Below, in pieces: positions 27,578-36,714 of a stretch of DNA of 58,348 nt. The DNA lies in assembly GCF_001426685.1 (NCBI RefSeq), contig NZ_LMFB01000004.1, positions 52,935 through 111,282 of the forward strand, read 5' to 3'. The position numbers and the translations under genes were made by a program. Position 1 is the stretch's first letter. Every line of letters begins with the position of its first letter. This DNA is from Rhizobium sp. Root483D2 (GTDB lineage Bacteria > Pseudomonadota > Alphaproteobacteria > Rhizobiales > Rhizobiaceae). The notes below the pieces were generated by a model. That model ran no database searches. It was not told the DNA's origin and worked only from the letters and a program-made list of their open reading frames with translations.

Positions 27578-28570
27578 ATGAATCTGATTTCCTCCGAAAT
27601 ACCGGGGCTCGTCTGGGCCTATCGCTTCTTGCCGGGCGAAAGCCGCTGCGCGCGGATCGCAGCCGATTCGTCGATCGACGCGCTGATGGAGGGCGACGGC
27701 TGGGTCTGGCTGCATCTGGCACTGAGCGATGCGCGCACCCCTGCTTTGATCGAGCGCATCACCACCTTGCCGCAAAATGCGCTCTCGACCTTGACCAGCC
27801 ATGACACGCAGGCCGCCGTCACCATTTCAGACAATATGGTCTACGGCACGCTGGTCGATTTCGAGCGCACCTTCGATGCGGAGACCAAAACCATCGGCTG
27901 GCTGCATTTTGCCGTCACTGAAAAGATCATCATCACCACGCGGCTGCATCCGCTGCGCAGCATCGACCGGGTCAAGGCCGCCGTCGAGAAGAATGCCCGC
28001 TGCGCCCGGCCGATCGACCTGTTCGAGATGATGGTGGTCGAATTCCAGCGCACGCTGATCAGCCTGGTGCTGGAACTGACCGAAGAACTTAATATCATCG
28101 AGGACGATGTCTATGGCGAGGCTGGTCACAACCACCAGCCGCGTCTGGCACCGCTGCGGCGAACTGCCGTGCGGCTGCACCGGCACCTGCGCACCTTGCT
28201 GGCCCTGTTGCGGCGCGCCAGCACATCGGAGGAGGACGAAGTTCCCGATGGCTTCATCGATGGTGCAGAGCGGCTGTCGGACAGACTGGAAGCGGTGGAT
28301 CGCGATGTCTTCGCGCTACAGGAACGCGCCCGGCTTCTGCACGAGGAGATCGACAGCAAGCTCTCGTCCGAGACCAACCGGCATCTCTATATTCTCTCGC
28401 TGATGACAGCTTTCCTCTTGCCGCCCACGCTGGTCACAGGCTTTTTCGGCATGAACACCAGCGGGCTGCCCTTTGCCGAGGGCATTCACGGCACGCTGCT
28501 GGCCGGTTTCTTGATCATGATGTCGATGGGTGTGGCCTGGACGATCCTGAAGAGGATCGGGATTCTCTGA
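27578..28570 (+). CDS. CorA/ZntB family divalent metal transporter
   Basis: This is a 330-residue cation channel/transporter. A large soluble N-terminal domain (about 1-265) rich in helices is followed by two C-terminal membrane segments with the family signature GFFGMN between them (about residue 289). The sequence after GMN is TSGLPF, closer to ZntB than to classical Mg-specific CorA, so zinc or magnesium are both possible. The ATG at 27578 is used; an ATG at 27530 is an alternative, and neither has a strong Shine-Dalgarno. Confidence 0.92.
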   Translation: MNLISSEIPGLVWAYRFLPGESRCARIAADSSIDALMEGDGWVWLHLALSDARTPALIERITTLPQNALSTLTSHDTQAAVTISDNMVYGTLVDFERTFDAETKTIGWLHFAVTEKIIITTRLHPLRSIDRVKAAVEKNARCARPIDLFEMMVVEFQRTLISLVLELTEELNIIEDDVYGEAGHNHQPRLAPLRRTAVRLHRHLRTLLALLRRASTSEEDEVPDGFIDGAERLSDRLEAVDRDVFALQERARLLHEEIDSKLSSETNRHLYILSLMTAFLLPPTLVTGFFGMNTSGLPFAEGIHGTLLAGFLIMMSMGVAWTILKRIGIL

Positions 28571-28585
28571 TAGCCCCCACATCAC

Positions 28586-28616
28586 AAAAAAAAGGCCGGA
28601 GACAAAGCCCCGGCCT
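28586..28616 (-). terminator. Rho-independent terminator for the BA14K gene
   Basis: On the minus strand a stem AGGCCGG / CCGGCCT with a 10-nt loop is followed by eight T residues. It lies 27 nt past the BA14K-protein stop. Confidence 0.88.
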
Positions 28617-28642
28617 GAAATTGTGCTGATCGAAGTGTAAGC

Positions 28643-29092
28643 TCAGTAAGGTGAATTGCACTGGCGGCGTGGGCCGTTGTTGGGCTGATAGGTGTTGTCG
28701 TAGGCGCGGTAGCTGCGATAGCGGTTGGCGCACCATTCGACATGGCTTCCACCATAACGCATGGGAGGCTGGGCAACCGCACCGCCGATGATCGCGCCGG
28801 CTGCGAAGGCGCCGAGCGGGAACCATGCGCCATTGTACTGGCGGTAGCCCGGACGGTAGCGGTTATAGCCGCGATGACCGTTGTAATAGGAGTATCCGCC
28901 CCGGCGGTAATAGCCCCGGCGATTGAAGTCGCCGTCACCACGGCGGCGGTACTGAACGGAATCAGCGTCGGTGACGCGCTCCGCCTTGACCGGAACAGGA
29001 ATACGCGTGAAGGCCTGCGACGGCGTGAACGAGGTGGCTAGCAAAACGGCTGACAGCGCCAGCGATGCCACTTTTAAATTGAAAACACCCAT
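28643..29092 (-). CDS. BA14K family exported protein
   Basis: The 149-residue protein has a signal peptide (cleavage near TPSQA, residue 27), a Tyr/Arg/Gly-rich middle (about residues 48-90), a short hydrophobic glycine-rich segment (LGAFAAGAIIGGAVA), and a C-terminal BA14K domain (HVEWCANRYRSYRAYDNTY...RRQC) with two cysteines. BA14K proteins are Rhizobiales-specific surface or periplasmic proteins, one of them an immunoreactive lectin-like antigen of Brucella. The function here is unknown. Confidence 0.9.
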   Translation of the reverse strand: MGVFNLKVASLALSAVLLATSFTPSQAFTRIPVPVKAERVTDADSVQYRRRGDGDFNRRGYYRRGGYSYYNGHRGYNRYRPGYRQYNGAWFPLGAFAAGAIIGGAVAQPPMRYGGSHVEWCANRYRSYRAYDNTYQPNNGPRRQCNSPY

Positions 29093-29246
29093 CGGGTTCC
29101 TCCATCACTTGCTATTGGACTGCATTGTCGTGGGGTGGAACGATTTCAGGTTGTTTTTGTTCCGCCCGCCAGCAATTAAACAGCGCAATGCGTTGCGCGC
29201 CCGGCATGTTAACGCTTGGTAAACCATCTTTCCGCACCCTCCCTGG

Positions 29247-30260
29247 ATGGAAAAGCGCCGGAAAGCACATTTGGGCAGGTTTTTCCGCCTCGCCGCATGC
29301 CTCGGCGTTGCGTTGCTTTTCGGCGGCGGTCTTCTTGCGCCATTGAAACAGGCGCTGGCCCGCGATCTCATGCCCTGGAAAACTGCCAGCCACGCGCTTG
29401 TCATCGACGCCTATGAGCTGAACATCATCGACTGGGACGCAATGCTGAAAGACAAGCGCATTGCCGGCTTCATCTCCAAGGCATCGGACGGATTGCCGGA
29501 GAGCTTTGCCTGCACCGGTGATCACGCCGGTGATACCGTGGCGCACTGCAAGACGATGTGGCGCAAATATGCCGTCAGCCGCGAACTCTACCAGACACGG
29601 CGGCTCATCGCCCGGGCAAGCGGCCTGCTCTGGGGCGCCTATCATCTCGCCCGCCCCGGCAATCCGGTCGATCAGGCCAACCATTTCCTCGATTATGCCG
29701 ACCCGCGCGACGACGAGCTGATGGTGATCGATATCGAGGGCATCGATCCGGAAAAATACATGTCGCTGGAAGACGCGGCGATTTTTGCCGGTCATATCAA
29801 GACCCGCACCGGCCGCTATCCGATGCTCTACACCAATCACGCTACCGCCACCTATATCGCCGCCAACCGCGACCGGTTCCCGCTCCTGTCACGCCTACCG
29901 CTCTGGTATGCCCGCTACAAGCCGGGCATCCGCAACGTCTTTCCGATGGGCAACTGGGATGACTATGCGCTCTGGCAATTCTCCGCCGCTCCCAATTGCG
30001 GCAAGCGGCATTGCCCCTACCGGGTGGCGGGTACGCTGAGCGATATCGACGTCAATGTGGCAGCGATGACTGCCGCAGCGCTGAAGACGGTCTGGGCGAA
30101 GGGCGAGCTGGTGCCAGAAAAGCCGATGGACAAACCGCTGATGATTGCGTCCGGAAAAGCCGAGTCTTTCTCAGGCTCCGGTTCCGGCCTTGGCACAAGC
30201 ATCGACATGACCGTGACGGGGTCGATCGCCAAGACCTTCATACCCTTTGGCCTTCGCTAG
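29247..30260 (+). CDS. Glycoside hydrolase family 25 lysozyme-like protein
   Basis: The 337-residue protein has an N-terminal hydrophobic anchor or signal (about residues 13-38) and a GH25 domain (about 50-275). Recognisable features are VIDAYELNIIDWDAM, ISKASDG, WGAYHLARPGNPVDQANHFL, LMVIDIEGID with the catalytic acidic pair, and YPMLYTNH. GH25 enzymes cleave peptidoglycan between MurNAc and GlcNAc. The last about 50 residues are Ser/Gly-rich and not part of the domain. It lies just upstream of the RTX-like gene and may help cell-wall passage or turnover. Confidence 0.87.
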   Translation: MEKRRKAHLGRFFRLAACLGVALLFGGGLLAPLKQALARDLMPWKTASHALVIDAYELNIIDWDAMLKDKRIAGFISKASDGLPESFACTGDHAGDTVAHCKTMWRKYAVSRELYQTRRLIARASGLLWGAYHLARPGNPVDQANHFLDYADPRDDELMVIDIEGIDPEKYMSLEDAAIFAGHIKTRTGRYPMLYTNHATATYIAANRDRFPLLSRLPLWYARYKPGIRNVFPMGNWDDYALWQFSAAPNCGKRHCPYRVAGTLSDIDVNVAAMTAAALKTVWAKGELVPEKPMDKPLMIASGKAESFSGSGSGLGTSIDMTVTGSIAKTFIPFGLR

Positions 30261-30389
30261 AAATCGCTATTGTGGTGTTACCGCGAATTTACCATAAGAG
30301 CGGAAATGCAGTGTCCGGGATAACCTTGTTTACCCGTTTTGCCGTATGAGACGGTGAACCAAGTCAATGACACTGCACATGAAGAGCAG

Positions 30390-32060
30390 ATGACCGAAAA
30401 GATCGTGATCAGCACCAACCGCACCACGCAGGTGACGGTTCTTGACACCGACAGCGAGTTTATCCTGAACAAGGGGATCACGCTGAGCACGGACGCGACT
30501 GCCATCCTCGCCACCGGCACGGCAACGCTGCGCAATTTCTACATCAACGGCACGGTGCTATCAGCCTCCAGCTACGCCTTCCAGTTCGGCACGGCTGAAG
30601 TGACCGACAGCAAGAGCCAGTTCGTCGTCAGCAAATCCGGCGTCGTCAAAGGCAGTGAATACGGCCTGAAGATCGACAGCGGCGGCCTGGAACTCATCAA
30701 TGACGGTACGGTGGCGGCACGCCTGACAGCGATCACGATCGCTGCGGTATCGACCAAACTCGTCAATACCGGCCTGATCGATTCCTCGGCCGGCATCGGT
30801 ATCGCCTCGTCCGGCAGCAATGCGGAAATCATCAATCACGGCACCACGCATGCGGCGCTGGACGTGGTGCAACTGCGCGGTGCCTCGGCTATTCTCACCA
30901 ATAATGGCGAGTTGCGCTCCGACAAGGGCTCGGCGATCGTATCCAGCGGCAAATCGGCTGTTTTGACCAACCACGGCACCGCAACAGGCGTTGGGACGAC
31001 CATCGCCTCCTCCGGCGCCAATGCGACGATCACCAATGACGGCGCTGTTATCTCGACCAAGGGCGGCGCGATCGCGGCATCGGGCGCTGTGGCGATCATC
31101 ACCAATAGCGGCGACATCACCGCGCTGAAAAATGCCATCACGCTCACCGGCGATGACGGCAAGATCACTAATAACGGCCTGATCAAGGCCTCCGGCTATG
31201 CGATTGCCGTCTCGGCCGACGATACGATCATCACCAACAACAAGACGATCACGGCGGCCGGCGGCATCAAGGTGGCCGGCGCCGGCGAGACCGTGACCAA
31301 TTACGGCACGATCACCGGGACGCAGGCATCGCTGGCCACGATCGATTTTTCGGCGGCAAGCAAATCGACCCTGCAGAATAGCGGCCTGATCAAATCGGCC
31401 GGCACTGCATTCCTGGGCGGCAATGGTGCCGATTCGCTCTTCAACAAGGGCACCATCACCGGCGACATCAAGCTGGGCAATGGCAACGACTATTTCGACG
31501 GCACCGGCGGCAAGGTCAACGGCACGATCTATGGCGGCAGCGGCAACGACGTCTATGTGATCAGCGACGCCAAGATCAAGATTTCGGAAAATGCCGGCGG
31601 TGGCACGGACCTCGTGAAATCGACGGTATCCTTCACGCTCGGCAACAATTTCGAGAACCTGACGCTGAATGGCGCGGCCGCCATCAATGCCACCGGCAAC
31701 GCGCTGGCCAACCAGTTGCATGGCAATAGCGGCAAGAACGTCATCGACGGCAAGGCCGGAAACGATATTATCTGGGGTCATGGCGGCAACGATATCCTGA
31801 CCGGCGGCGCCGGTGCCGACCAGTTCGTCTTTGCCACCAAGGACGGCAAGGACACGATCACCGATTTTGCGGCAACCGGCTCAAACCACGACATTCTCGA
31901 CCTGACCGGGCTTGCCAGCATTACCGACTACAAGGACCTGGTTAAGAACCATATGAAACAGGTCGGCCACGACGTGTATATCGATGGCCTGAACGGCGAC
32001 AGCATCCTGTTGAAGAACGTGAAAATGTCGGCACTGGATATCCACGACTTCCTGTTCTAG
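30390..32060 (+). CDS. Secreted beta-helix / RTX calcium-binding repeat protein
   Basis: This is a 556-residue acidic, Cys-free protein. The first about 330 residues consist of about nine to ten repeats of roughly 22 residues, each ending in a turn such as NTGLIDSS, NNGELRSD, NDGAVIST, NNGLIKAS or NYGTITGT, which predicts a right-handed beta-helix. Four to six RTX-type glycine/aspartate nonapeptides follow (GNGNDYFDG, GGSGNDVYV, GKAGNDIIWGHGGNDILTGGAGADQFVF). There is no N-terminal signal peptide and the C-terminus ends ALDIHDFLF, as expected for type I secretion. The start is ATG 30390 after GAAGAG; a TTG at 30339 is a less likely upstream alternative. The secretion genes are not in the window. 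Confidence 0.85.
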   Translation: MTEKIVISTNRTTQVTVLDTDSEFILNKGITLSTDATAILATGTATLRNFYINGTVLSASSYAFQFGTAEVTDSKSQFVVSKSGVVKGSEYGLKIDSGGLELINDGTVAARLTAITIAAVSTKLVNTGLIDSSAGIGIASSGSNAEIINHGTTHAALDVVQLRGASAILTNNGELRSDKGSAIVSSGKSAVLTNHGTATGVGTTIASSGANATITNDGAVISTKGGAIAASGAVAIITNSGDITALKNAITLTGDDGKITNNGLIKASGYAIAVSADDTIITNNKTITAAGGIKVAGAGETVTNYGTITGTQASLATIDFSAASKSTLQNSGLIKSAGTAFLGGNGADSLFNKGTITGDIKLGNGNDYFDGTGGKVNGTIYGGSGNDVYVISDAKIKISENAGGGTDLVKSTVSFTLGNNFENLTLNGAAAINATGNALANQLHGNSGKNVIDGKAGNDIIWGHGGNDILTGGAGADQFVFATKDGKDTITDFAATGSNHDILDLTGLASITDYKDLVKNHMKQVGHDVYIDGLNGDSILLKNVKMSALDIHDFLF

Positions 32061-32234
32061 AGCCTCGCACTAGAAATGAGGCGCTGAGCGGGCGCCCCGA
32101 AATTGCCTTCATCGCGGCGTTTACCGGTTGTACAAACCGAACTGCAAAAGCTGCGAACGTTCAGGCTCCTGTCAGCAGGCGAGCGCAAGAAAAAGGGATC
32201 GTTACCCTCTTTGCCTTGATTGCCGGAGCCCATC

Positions 32235-33887
32235 TTGAATTTTCGCTCTCTCCAGCGGCCCAGCATGGGCAGCATACCGCTCAGCCTGCTTACCGTTCTC
32301 TTCATTCTGTGTTTCCAGAACCTGACGTTCTGGAATGAAGCCTTCTATGTCTTCGGCGGTTTCCACCTCAGCTTCTACACGTTCGTGGCGGCCATCAGCC
32401 TCCTGGTCTTTGCCGGCGTGGTGGTGTTTTCGGTCAAATACCTGATCAAGCCGGTTCTGGTCTTCCTGTTGATCGCAGGCGCGATGGCCTCCTACTACAC
32501 GGATTTCTTCGGTGTGGTGATCGACAAGGAAATGATCCGCAACGCCGTGGTGACGACGCCGCAGGAAGCCGGTCCACTCATCACGTTCAAATTCCTCCTG
32601 CACATTTTCCTCTACGGTTTTCTGCCATCTGTAGTGGTCTGCCTGGTGCGGATCCGGCACCGTCCTTTCTTCGGCAAGTTTTTCGTCAATCTGGCGGTCA
32701 TCTCGCTTTGCCTGGCGCTGTGCGTCGGGCTGATCGTCTCGAATTATTCGGGCATTTCCTCCAGCATCCGGCAGCATCGCGACATGATGGCCAAGCTGAC
32801 GCCGTTTGCAGCGATTACCTCGGCGATTGGTCTGGGCGTCAGCACCTATCGCGAGATCGGCATCGTGCGGGCGCCGCTCGGCACCGATGCCAAGCTTGGC
32901 CCGCTCACGGCAAAGGCCAAAAAACCCGTCGTCACCATCATCGTCGCCGGTGAAACCGCACGCGCGATGAACTTTTCCCTTAACGGCTATGCGCGCGAGA
33001 CCAACCCGGAGCTGAAGACGCTGGGAGTAACCAACTTCACCAAGACCAGCAGCTGCGGAACGGCAACCGCCGTATCCCTGCCGTGCATGTTTTCCGTCTA
33101 TGGCCGCAAGGACTATAGCGACCGCAAGGGCCGCTCTACCGACACGCTGATGGACGTTCTGCGCCGCGCGGGCATTGACGGCTACTGGTGGGACAACAAT
33201 ACCGGCAGCAAGGGCATCGCCGATCTCATCAGCTTTGCCAGCCTGACCAAGCAGAAAAACAGTCCGCTCTGCAAGGAGGACGGCTGCCTGGACGATATTT
33301 TCCTGAGCAAACTTGATGAAAAGCTGGCCGGCACGACCAAAAACACCGTTATCGTGCTGCATCAGCTCGGCAGCCACGGCCCGTCCTATTATCAGCGTTA
33401 TCCGGAGGAATTCCGCCGCTTCCAGCCGGATTGCCGCACGCCGCAGCTCTCCGATTGCTCACGCGAGGAGATCGTCAACGCCTATGACAATTCGATCCTC
33501 TACACCGATCACAACCTCGCCGAAGTCATCAAGCTTTTGAAGAAGCATCAGGATACGGTCGACGGGGCGATGATCTATATGTCCGATCATGGCGAATCGC
33601 TTGGCGAGAACGGCATGTTCCTGCATGGCGCGCCCTATATGTTCGCCCCTGTCGAGCAGACCCATGTGCCGTTCATCGCCTGGTTTTCCGACCAGTATGC
33701 CCAGCTGACAGGCCTTGATCGCGCCTGCCTCAAGGCCCGCGCCGACACGCCCACCTCGCACGACAATCTGTTTCATACCGTTCTGGGCATGATGGATGTC
33801 ATGACCAAGGTCTACAATCCCGCACTGGATGTGTTTGCCGCCTGCCGCTCGAGCGCTGGTGCACCTGCGGCTGTGCCGGAATCCTGA
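32235..33887 (+). CDS. eptA: EptA-like lipid A phosphoethanolamine transferase
   Basis: The 550-residue protein has five N-terminal membrane segments (about residues 15-180) and a periplasmic sulfatase-fold domain. Conserved pieces are the metal-binding VAGETARAMNFSLNGYAR, the nucleophile region SCGTATAVSLPCMFS, HQLGSHGPSYYQRYP, and MSDHGESLGENGMFLHG. The enzyme moves phosphoethanolamine from phosphatidylethanolamine to lipid A or another periplasmic acceptor. I place the start at TTG 32235 (MNFRSLQRP) with CGGAG 6 nt before it; TTG 32220 is also in frame. Which acceptor is used in this organism is not shown by the sequence. Confidence 0.9.
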   Translation: MNFRSLQRPSMGSIPLSLLTVLFILCFQNLTFWNEAFYVFGGFHLSFYTFVAAISLLVFAGVVVFSVKYLIKPVLVFLLIAGAMASYYTDFFGVVIDKEMIRNAVVTTPQEAGPLITFKFLLHIFLYGFLPSVVVCLVRIRHRPFFGKFFVNLAVISLCLALCVGLIVSNYSGISSSIRQHRDMMAKLTPFAAITSAIGLGVSTYREIGIVRAPLGTDAKLGPLTAKAKKPVVTIIVAGETARAMNFSLNGYARETNPELKTLGVTNFTKTSSCGTATAVSLPCMFSVYGRKDYSDRKGRSTDTLMDVLRRAGIDGYWWDNNTGSKGIADLISFASLTKQKNSPLCKEDGCLDDIFLSKLDEKLAGTTKNTVIVLHQLGSHGPSYYQRYPEEFRRFQPDCRTPQLSDCSREEIVNAYDNSILYTDHNLAEVIKLLKKHQDTVDGAMIYMSDHGESLGENGMFLHGAPYMFAPVEQTHVPFIAWFSDQYAQLTGLDRACLKARADTPTSHDNLFHTVLGMMDVMTKVYNPALDVFAACRSSAGAPAAVPES

Positions 33888-33922
33888 TGCAGTGAACCGG
33901 CCGATATCCCGGTTGCCGCTTG

Positions 33923-34033
33923 CCCCTCACCCTAGCCCTCTCCCCGCTTGCGGGGAGAGGGGACGACAGAGGTTGCCGCAGGTCCCTTCTCCCCGCGAGC
34001 GTGGAGAAGGTGCCCGGCAGGGCGGATGAGGGG
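33923..34033. repeat. Palindromic interspersed repeat (CCCTCATCCG family, divergent copy)
   Basis: The stretch starts CCCCTCACCC and ends GGCGGATGAGGGG, with two inner hairpins (CTCTCCCCGC...GGGGAGAG and CTTCTCCCCGCGAGCGTGGAGAAG). It occupies nearly all of the gap between the convergent eptA-like and gbcB-like genes and could serve both as terminator. Confidence 0.75.
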
Positions 34034-34056
34034 CCGCCGTCCCCAAAAAGAGGCCA

Positions 34057-35154
34057 TTACGCCTCGATCTGCACGTCTCCGATCGGGCGGGAACAGCAGG
34101 CCAGGATGTAGCCTTCGTCGATTTCGTCGTCGAGGATGCCGCCATTGTGGTTCATATCCACTTCCCCGGAAATCTTCATCACCCGGCAGGTGCCGCACAG
34201 CCCGCCCTCGCAGGCGGCGCCGATGCGCACGCCGGCGGAACGCGCCGTCTGCAGGATGGTCTGGCCGGGCTGACACTTGGCCTCCTTGCCGGCCATGGTG
34301 AAGGTGACGGTGGCAACCGCCGTCGCATCCGCTTCGCCGGCACCGGCGCGGATGGCAAGCTCTGCCGGATCCGGCGCATTGGCCGGCTGAAAGCTTTCCT
34401 CGTGATAGCGGTTCATGTCGAAACCGACGCTTTCCAGCATGGATTTGACGCCGCGCATGAACGGTTCGGGGCCGCAGCAGAACACGGTGCGCTCGCGGAA
34501 ATCCGGCGCCAAGAGCGCCAGCTTCGATGTCTCGATGCGGCCACGCAGCCCGTGCCAGCTGTGGCGCGGCGCATGGGTCTCGACGATGAAGCCGAGATTG
34601 AGATTGGGCATGTTGCGGGAGATGTTTTCCAGCTCGTCGCGAAACAGCAGATCGTCGGGCTGGCGGGCGCAGGACAGGAACGAGACGTCCGTCTGCGGGG
34701 CACAATCGGCCATCCAGCGGGTCATCGACATCATCGGCGTGATGCCGGAACCCGCCGAGATGAACAGGTATTTTTCGCCGGGATGGCGCACGAAGGAGAA
34801 ATCGCCGAGCGGGCCGAATGCCTTCAGCTTCATGCCCGGCTTCAGGTTTTCAAACATCCAGCGCGTGCCGATGCTGGATGCCTGGGCCTTGACGGTCACG
34901 GCGATGGAAAACGGCCGTGACGGGGTCGAGGACAGCGTATAGGTGCGCATCACCGGATCATCCGGCGTTACCGGCAGTTCAAGCGTGACGAACTGGCCCG
35001 GCAGGTAACGGAACCAGCTGTCCTTGTCGGCCTTGAAGCCGAACGTCATCACATCCGGCCCTTCGGCGGTGACGGAAATGCATTCCAGCAGTTGCTGGCG
35101 GTCGTTGAACGGCTGCAACTCGTCGAAGTGCCGGAAGGATGAGGCAATCGTCAT
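34057..35154 (-). CDS. gbcB: Ferredoxin-NAD(P) reductase component of a Rieske oxygenase (GbcB-like)
   Basis: This 365-residue reductase has an FAD domain (RTYTLSSTPSRPFSIAVTVK), an NAD domain (ISAGSGITPMMSMTRWM; FCCGPEPFMRGVKSML) and a C-terminal plant-type [2Fe-2S] domain with CEGGLCGTCRV and a late cysteine in LACCSRP. It passes electrons from NAD(P)H to the Rieske oxygenase encoded just upstream; the two reading frames are 1 bp apart. By similarity to GbcB it would serve glycine betaine demethylation, but related pairs act on stachydrine or carnitine. Confidence 0.9.
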   Translation of the reverse strand: MTIASSFRHFDELQPFNDRQQLLECISVTAEGPDVMTFGFKADKDSWFRYLPGQFVTLELPVTPDDPVMRTYTLSSTPSRPFSIAVTVKAQASSIGTRWMFENLKPGMKLKAFGPLGDFSFVRHPGEKYLFISAGSGITPMMSMTRWMADCAPQTDVSFLSCARQPDDLLFRDELENISRNMPNLNLGFIVETHAPRHSWHGLRGRIETSKLALLAPDFRERTVFCCGPEPFMRGVKSMLESVGFDMNRYHEESFQPANAPDPAELAIRAGAGEADATAVATVTFTMAGKEAKCQPGQTILQTARSAGVRIGAACEGGLCGTCRVMKISGEVDMNHNGGILDDEIDEGYILACCSRPIGDVQIEA

Positions 35155-35155
35155 G

Positions 35156-36406
35156 TCAGGCGACCCGGACCAGAGGGGTGGAGATGGACTTGCCCTTCAG
35201 GCGCTCGGCCATGAAGTTGGTGTACCACTCGACGAACTGCATCACGCCGCCTTCATGCTCCGGCGAATAGGGGCCGGGCTGATAGGCGGGCGAGCGGATG
35301 CCGAACGCGTTTTCCTCGACGATCTGGCGGTCCTGGTCGTTGGTCTCGGTCCAGACATGCGTCAGTTCGTCGATCGTATAGTCAACGCCTTCGACGGCAT
35401 CCTTGTGCACCAGCCATTTAGTGGTGACCTGGGTGAGTTCGGGGCCAAGCGGCAGGACGCGGAAAGTGATGGCGTGGTCGGCCAGCACATGGTTCCAGGT
35501 GCTTGGATAATGGAACAGGAGCAGCGTGCCGATCTGGCTCTGATTGACATCATCAGACAGCTGGCGCTTGACGGCGCGTTTGCCGGACATGGTGTAGCTT
35601 TCGGCGCCTTCGATCAGCGGCATGCGGGCAACGCGGAACTGGCCGGTGTGATCGATCTTGAATTCGCTCGGCAGGCCGGAGGCTTCGCAATGGGCCCAAT
35701 GGGCGGCGATGACCGGATCATCCTTGGCACCCTGCACGCCGGTGGCGGTCGGGGCTTCCGGATAGGTGCGGCAAAGCTCGGGGTGGTTTGCCGCGCAATG
35801 ATAGCATTCGCGGTTGTTTTCCCAGACGAGCTTCCAGTTGCCCTTTTCGATGATCGTGCTTTCGAAGGCGACCTTGGTATCCTTCAGATTGTGCGGCGTC
35901 AGATAGGACGAGACCATGTCGCGCACCGGCTGGAAATCCATCGCCTCGTCAGCCAGGCAGATGAAGATGTAGCCGCCGATGGTTTCGCAATGGATTGGTT
36001 TCAGGCCGTGCTGGTTCTTGTCGAAATCCTCGCCCATCTGGCGGGCAAACAGAAGCTTGCCGTCCAGCTCATAGGTCCACTGGTGATAGGGACAGACAAG
36101 CTTGGCGGATGACCCCTTGGCACCGGCGCAGACGCGCGAGCCGCGGTGGCGGCAGGAATTGTGGAGCGCGCGCACGGTCCCCGCACGGTCGCGGACGATG
36201 ACAACAGGATATTCGCCGACCTGCACGGTGACATAATTGCCGGATTTCGGGATTTCGCAGTCATGGCCGATGAACAGCCAGTCCTTGTACCAGATCTCCT
36301 CCATATCGAGCCTGTAGAGGTCCGGATCGGTATAGAAGGCCTGTTCGAGACTGTGGGTGTCCCGGCGGTTCGTCAATTTGCGGAGGACTTCACTGCGGAG
36401 ATCCAT
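35156..36406 (-). CDS. gbcA: Rieske non-heme iron oxygenase alpha subunit (GbcA-like, glycine betaine monooxygenase)
   Basis: The 416-residue protein has an N-terminal Rieske [2Fe-2S] site CRHRG...CPYHQW (about residues 80-105) and a C-terminal catalytic domain with NNRECYHCAANHPELC, which supplies the mononuclear iron ligands. Close family features are shared with GbcA, which hydroxylates a methyl group of glycine betaine to give dimethylglycine and formaldehyde. The start at 36406 is chosen over 36412 because AAGGGA then has normal spacing. The leader contains a cobalamin riboswitch 140 nt upstream. The oxygenase-reductase pair forms one operon. Confidence 0.88.
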   Translation of the reverse strand: MDLRSEVLRKLTNRRDTHSLEQAFYTDPDLYRLDMEEIWYKDWLFIGHDCEIPKSGNYVTVQVGEYPVVIVRDRAGTVRALHNSCRHRGSRVCAGAKGSSAKLVCPYHQWTYELDGKLLFARQMGEDFDKNQHGLKPIHCETIGGYIFICLADEAMDFQPVRDMVSSYLTPHNLKDTKVAFESTIIEKGNWKLVWENNRECYHCAANHPELCRTYPEAPTATGVQGAKDDPVIAAHWAHCEASGLPSEFKIDHTGQFRVARMPLIEGAESYTMSGKRAVKRQLSDDVNQSQIGTLLLFHYPSTWNHVLADHAITFRVLPLGPELTQVTTKWLVHKDAVEGVDYTIDELTHVWTETNDQDRQIVEENAFGIRSPAYQPGPYSPEHEGGVMQFVEWYTNFMAERLKGKSISTPLVRVA

Positions 36407-36547
36407 GGTCATTTCCCTTGTGCTCGCCAACGTTCTTTTGAAGGTTGCCGCAGGCAGGAAAGGAACCGCCGCCGCGCCGGGAGAGCGCGTGGATATAGTG
36501 GTTCTCCTTCCGGCTGCCCGCCGCAACCCAGATATCAATTTCATCAC

Positions 36548-36714
36548 AAGGCTGGTTTCCGGGCTCTGGAGCTGTCCTTGCGGACGATCCCGGCGCCTTC
36601 CCGGATTTCTCCAGTGGCCTTTTGCCGAGGTTTCGCTCCACCACCGTTGCGGGGGCAGCGCCGGATTTCGACCGGCTTCCCAATTCTCCGCCCTCCCTAT
36701 AAAGGTGGCACCTT
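36548..36714 (-). promoter_or_regulatory. Cobalamin (adenosylcobalamin/B12) riboswitch upstream of gbcAB
   Basis: Read on the minus strand, the leader contains the ordered conserved blocks of a cobalamin riboswitch: AAGGTGCC, then GGGAAGCCGGTCGAAATCC, then GCTGCCCCCGCAACGGT, then GGCCACTGG, then CCGGGAAGGC, and the B12 box AGAGCCCGGAAACCAGCC at about 36567-36550. AAGG at the 5' end pairs with CCTT at the 3' end (P1). The only gene downstream on this strand is gbcA. I did not find an obvious intrinsic terminator, so control may act on translation or through a less clear hairpin. Binding of B12 would be expected to reduce expression. Confidence 0.9.

Noticed and set aside
36390..36683. 97-residue minus-strand frame between the riboswitch and gbcA
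   Set aside because: It runs through the riboswitch core and overlaps the gbcA start; its bases are explained by the RNA structure.
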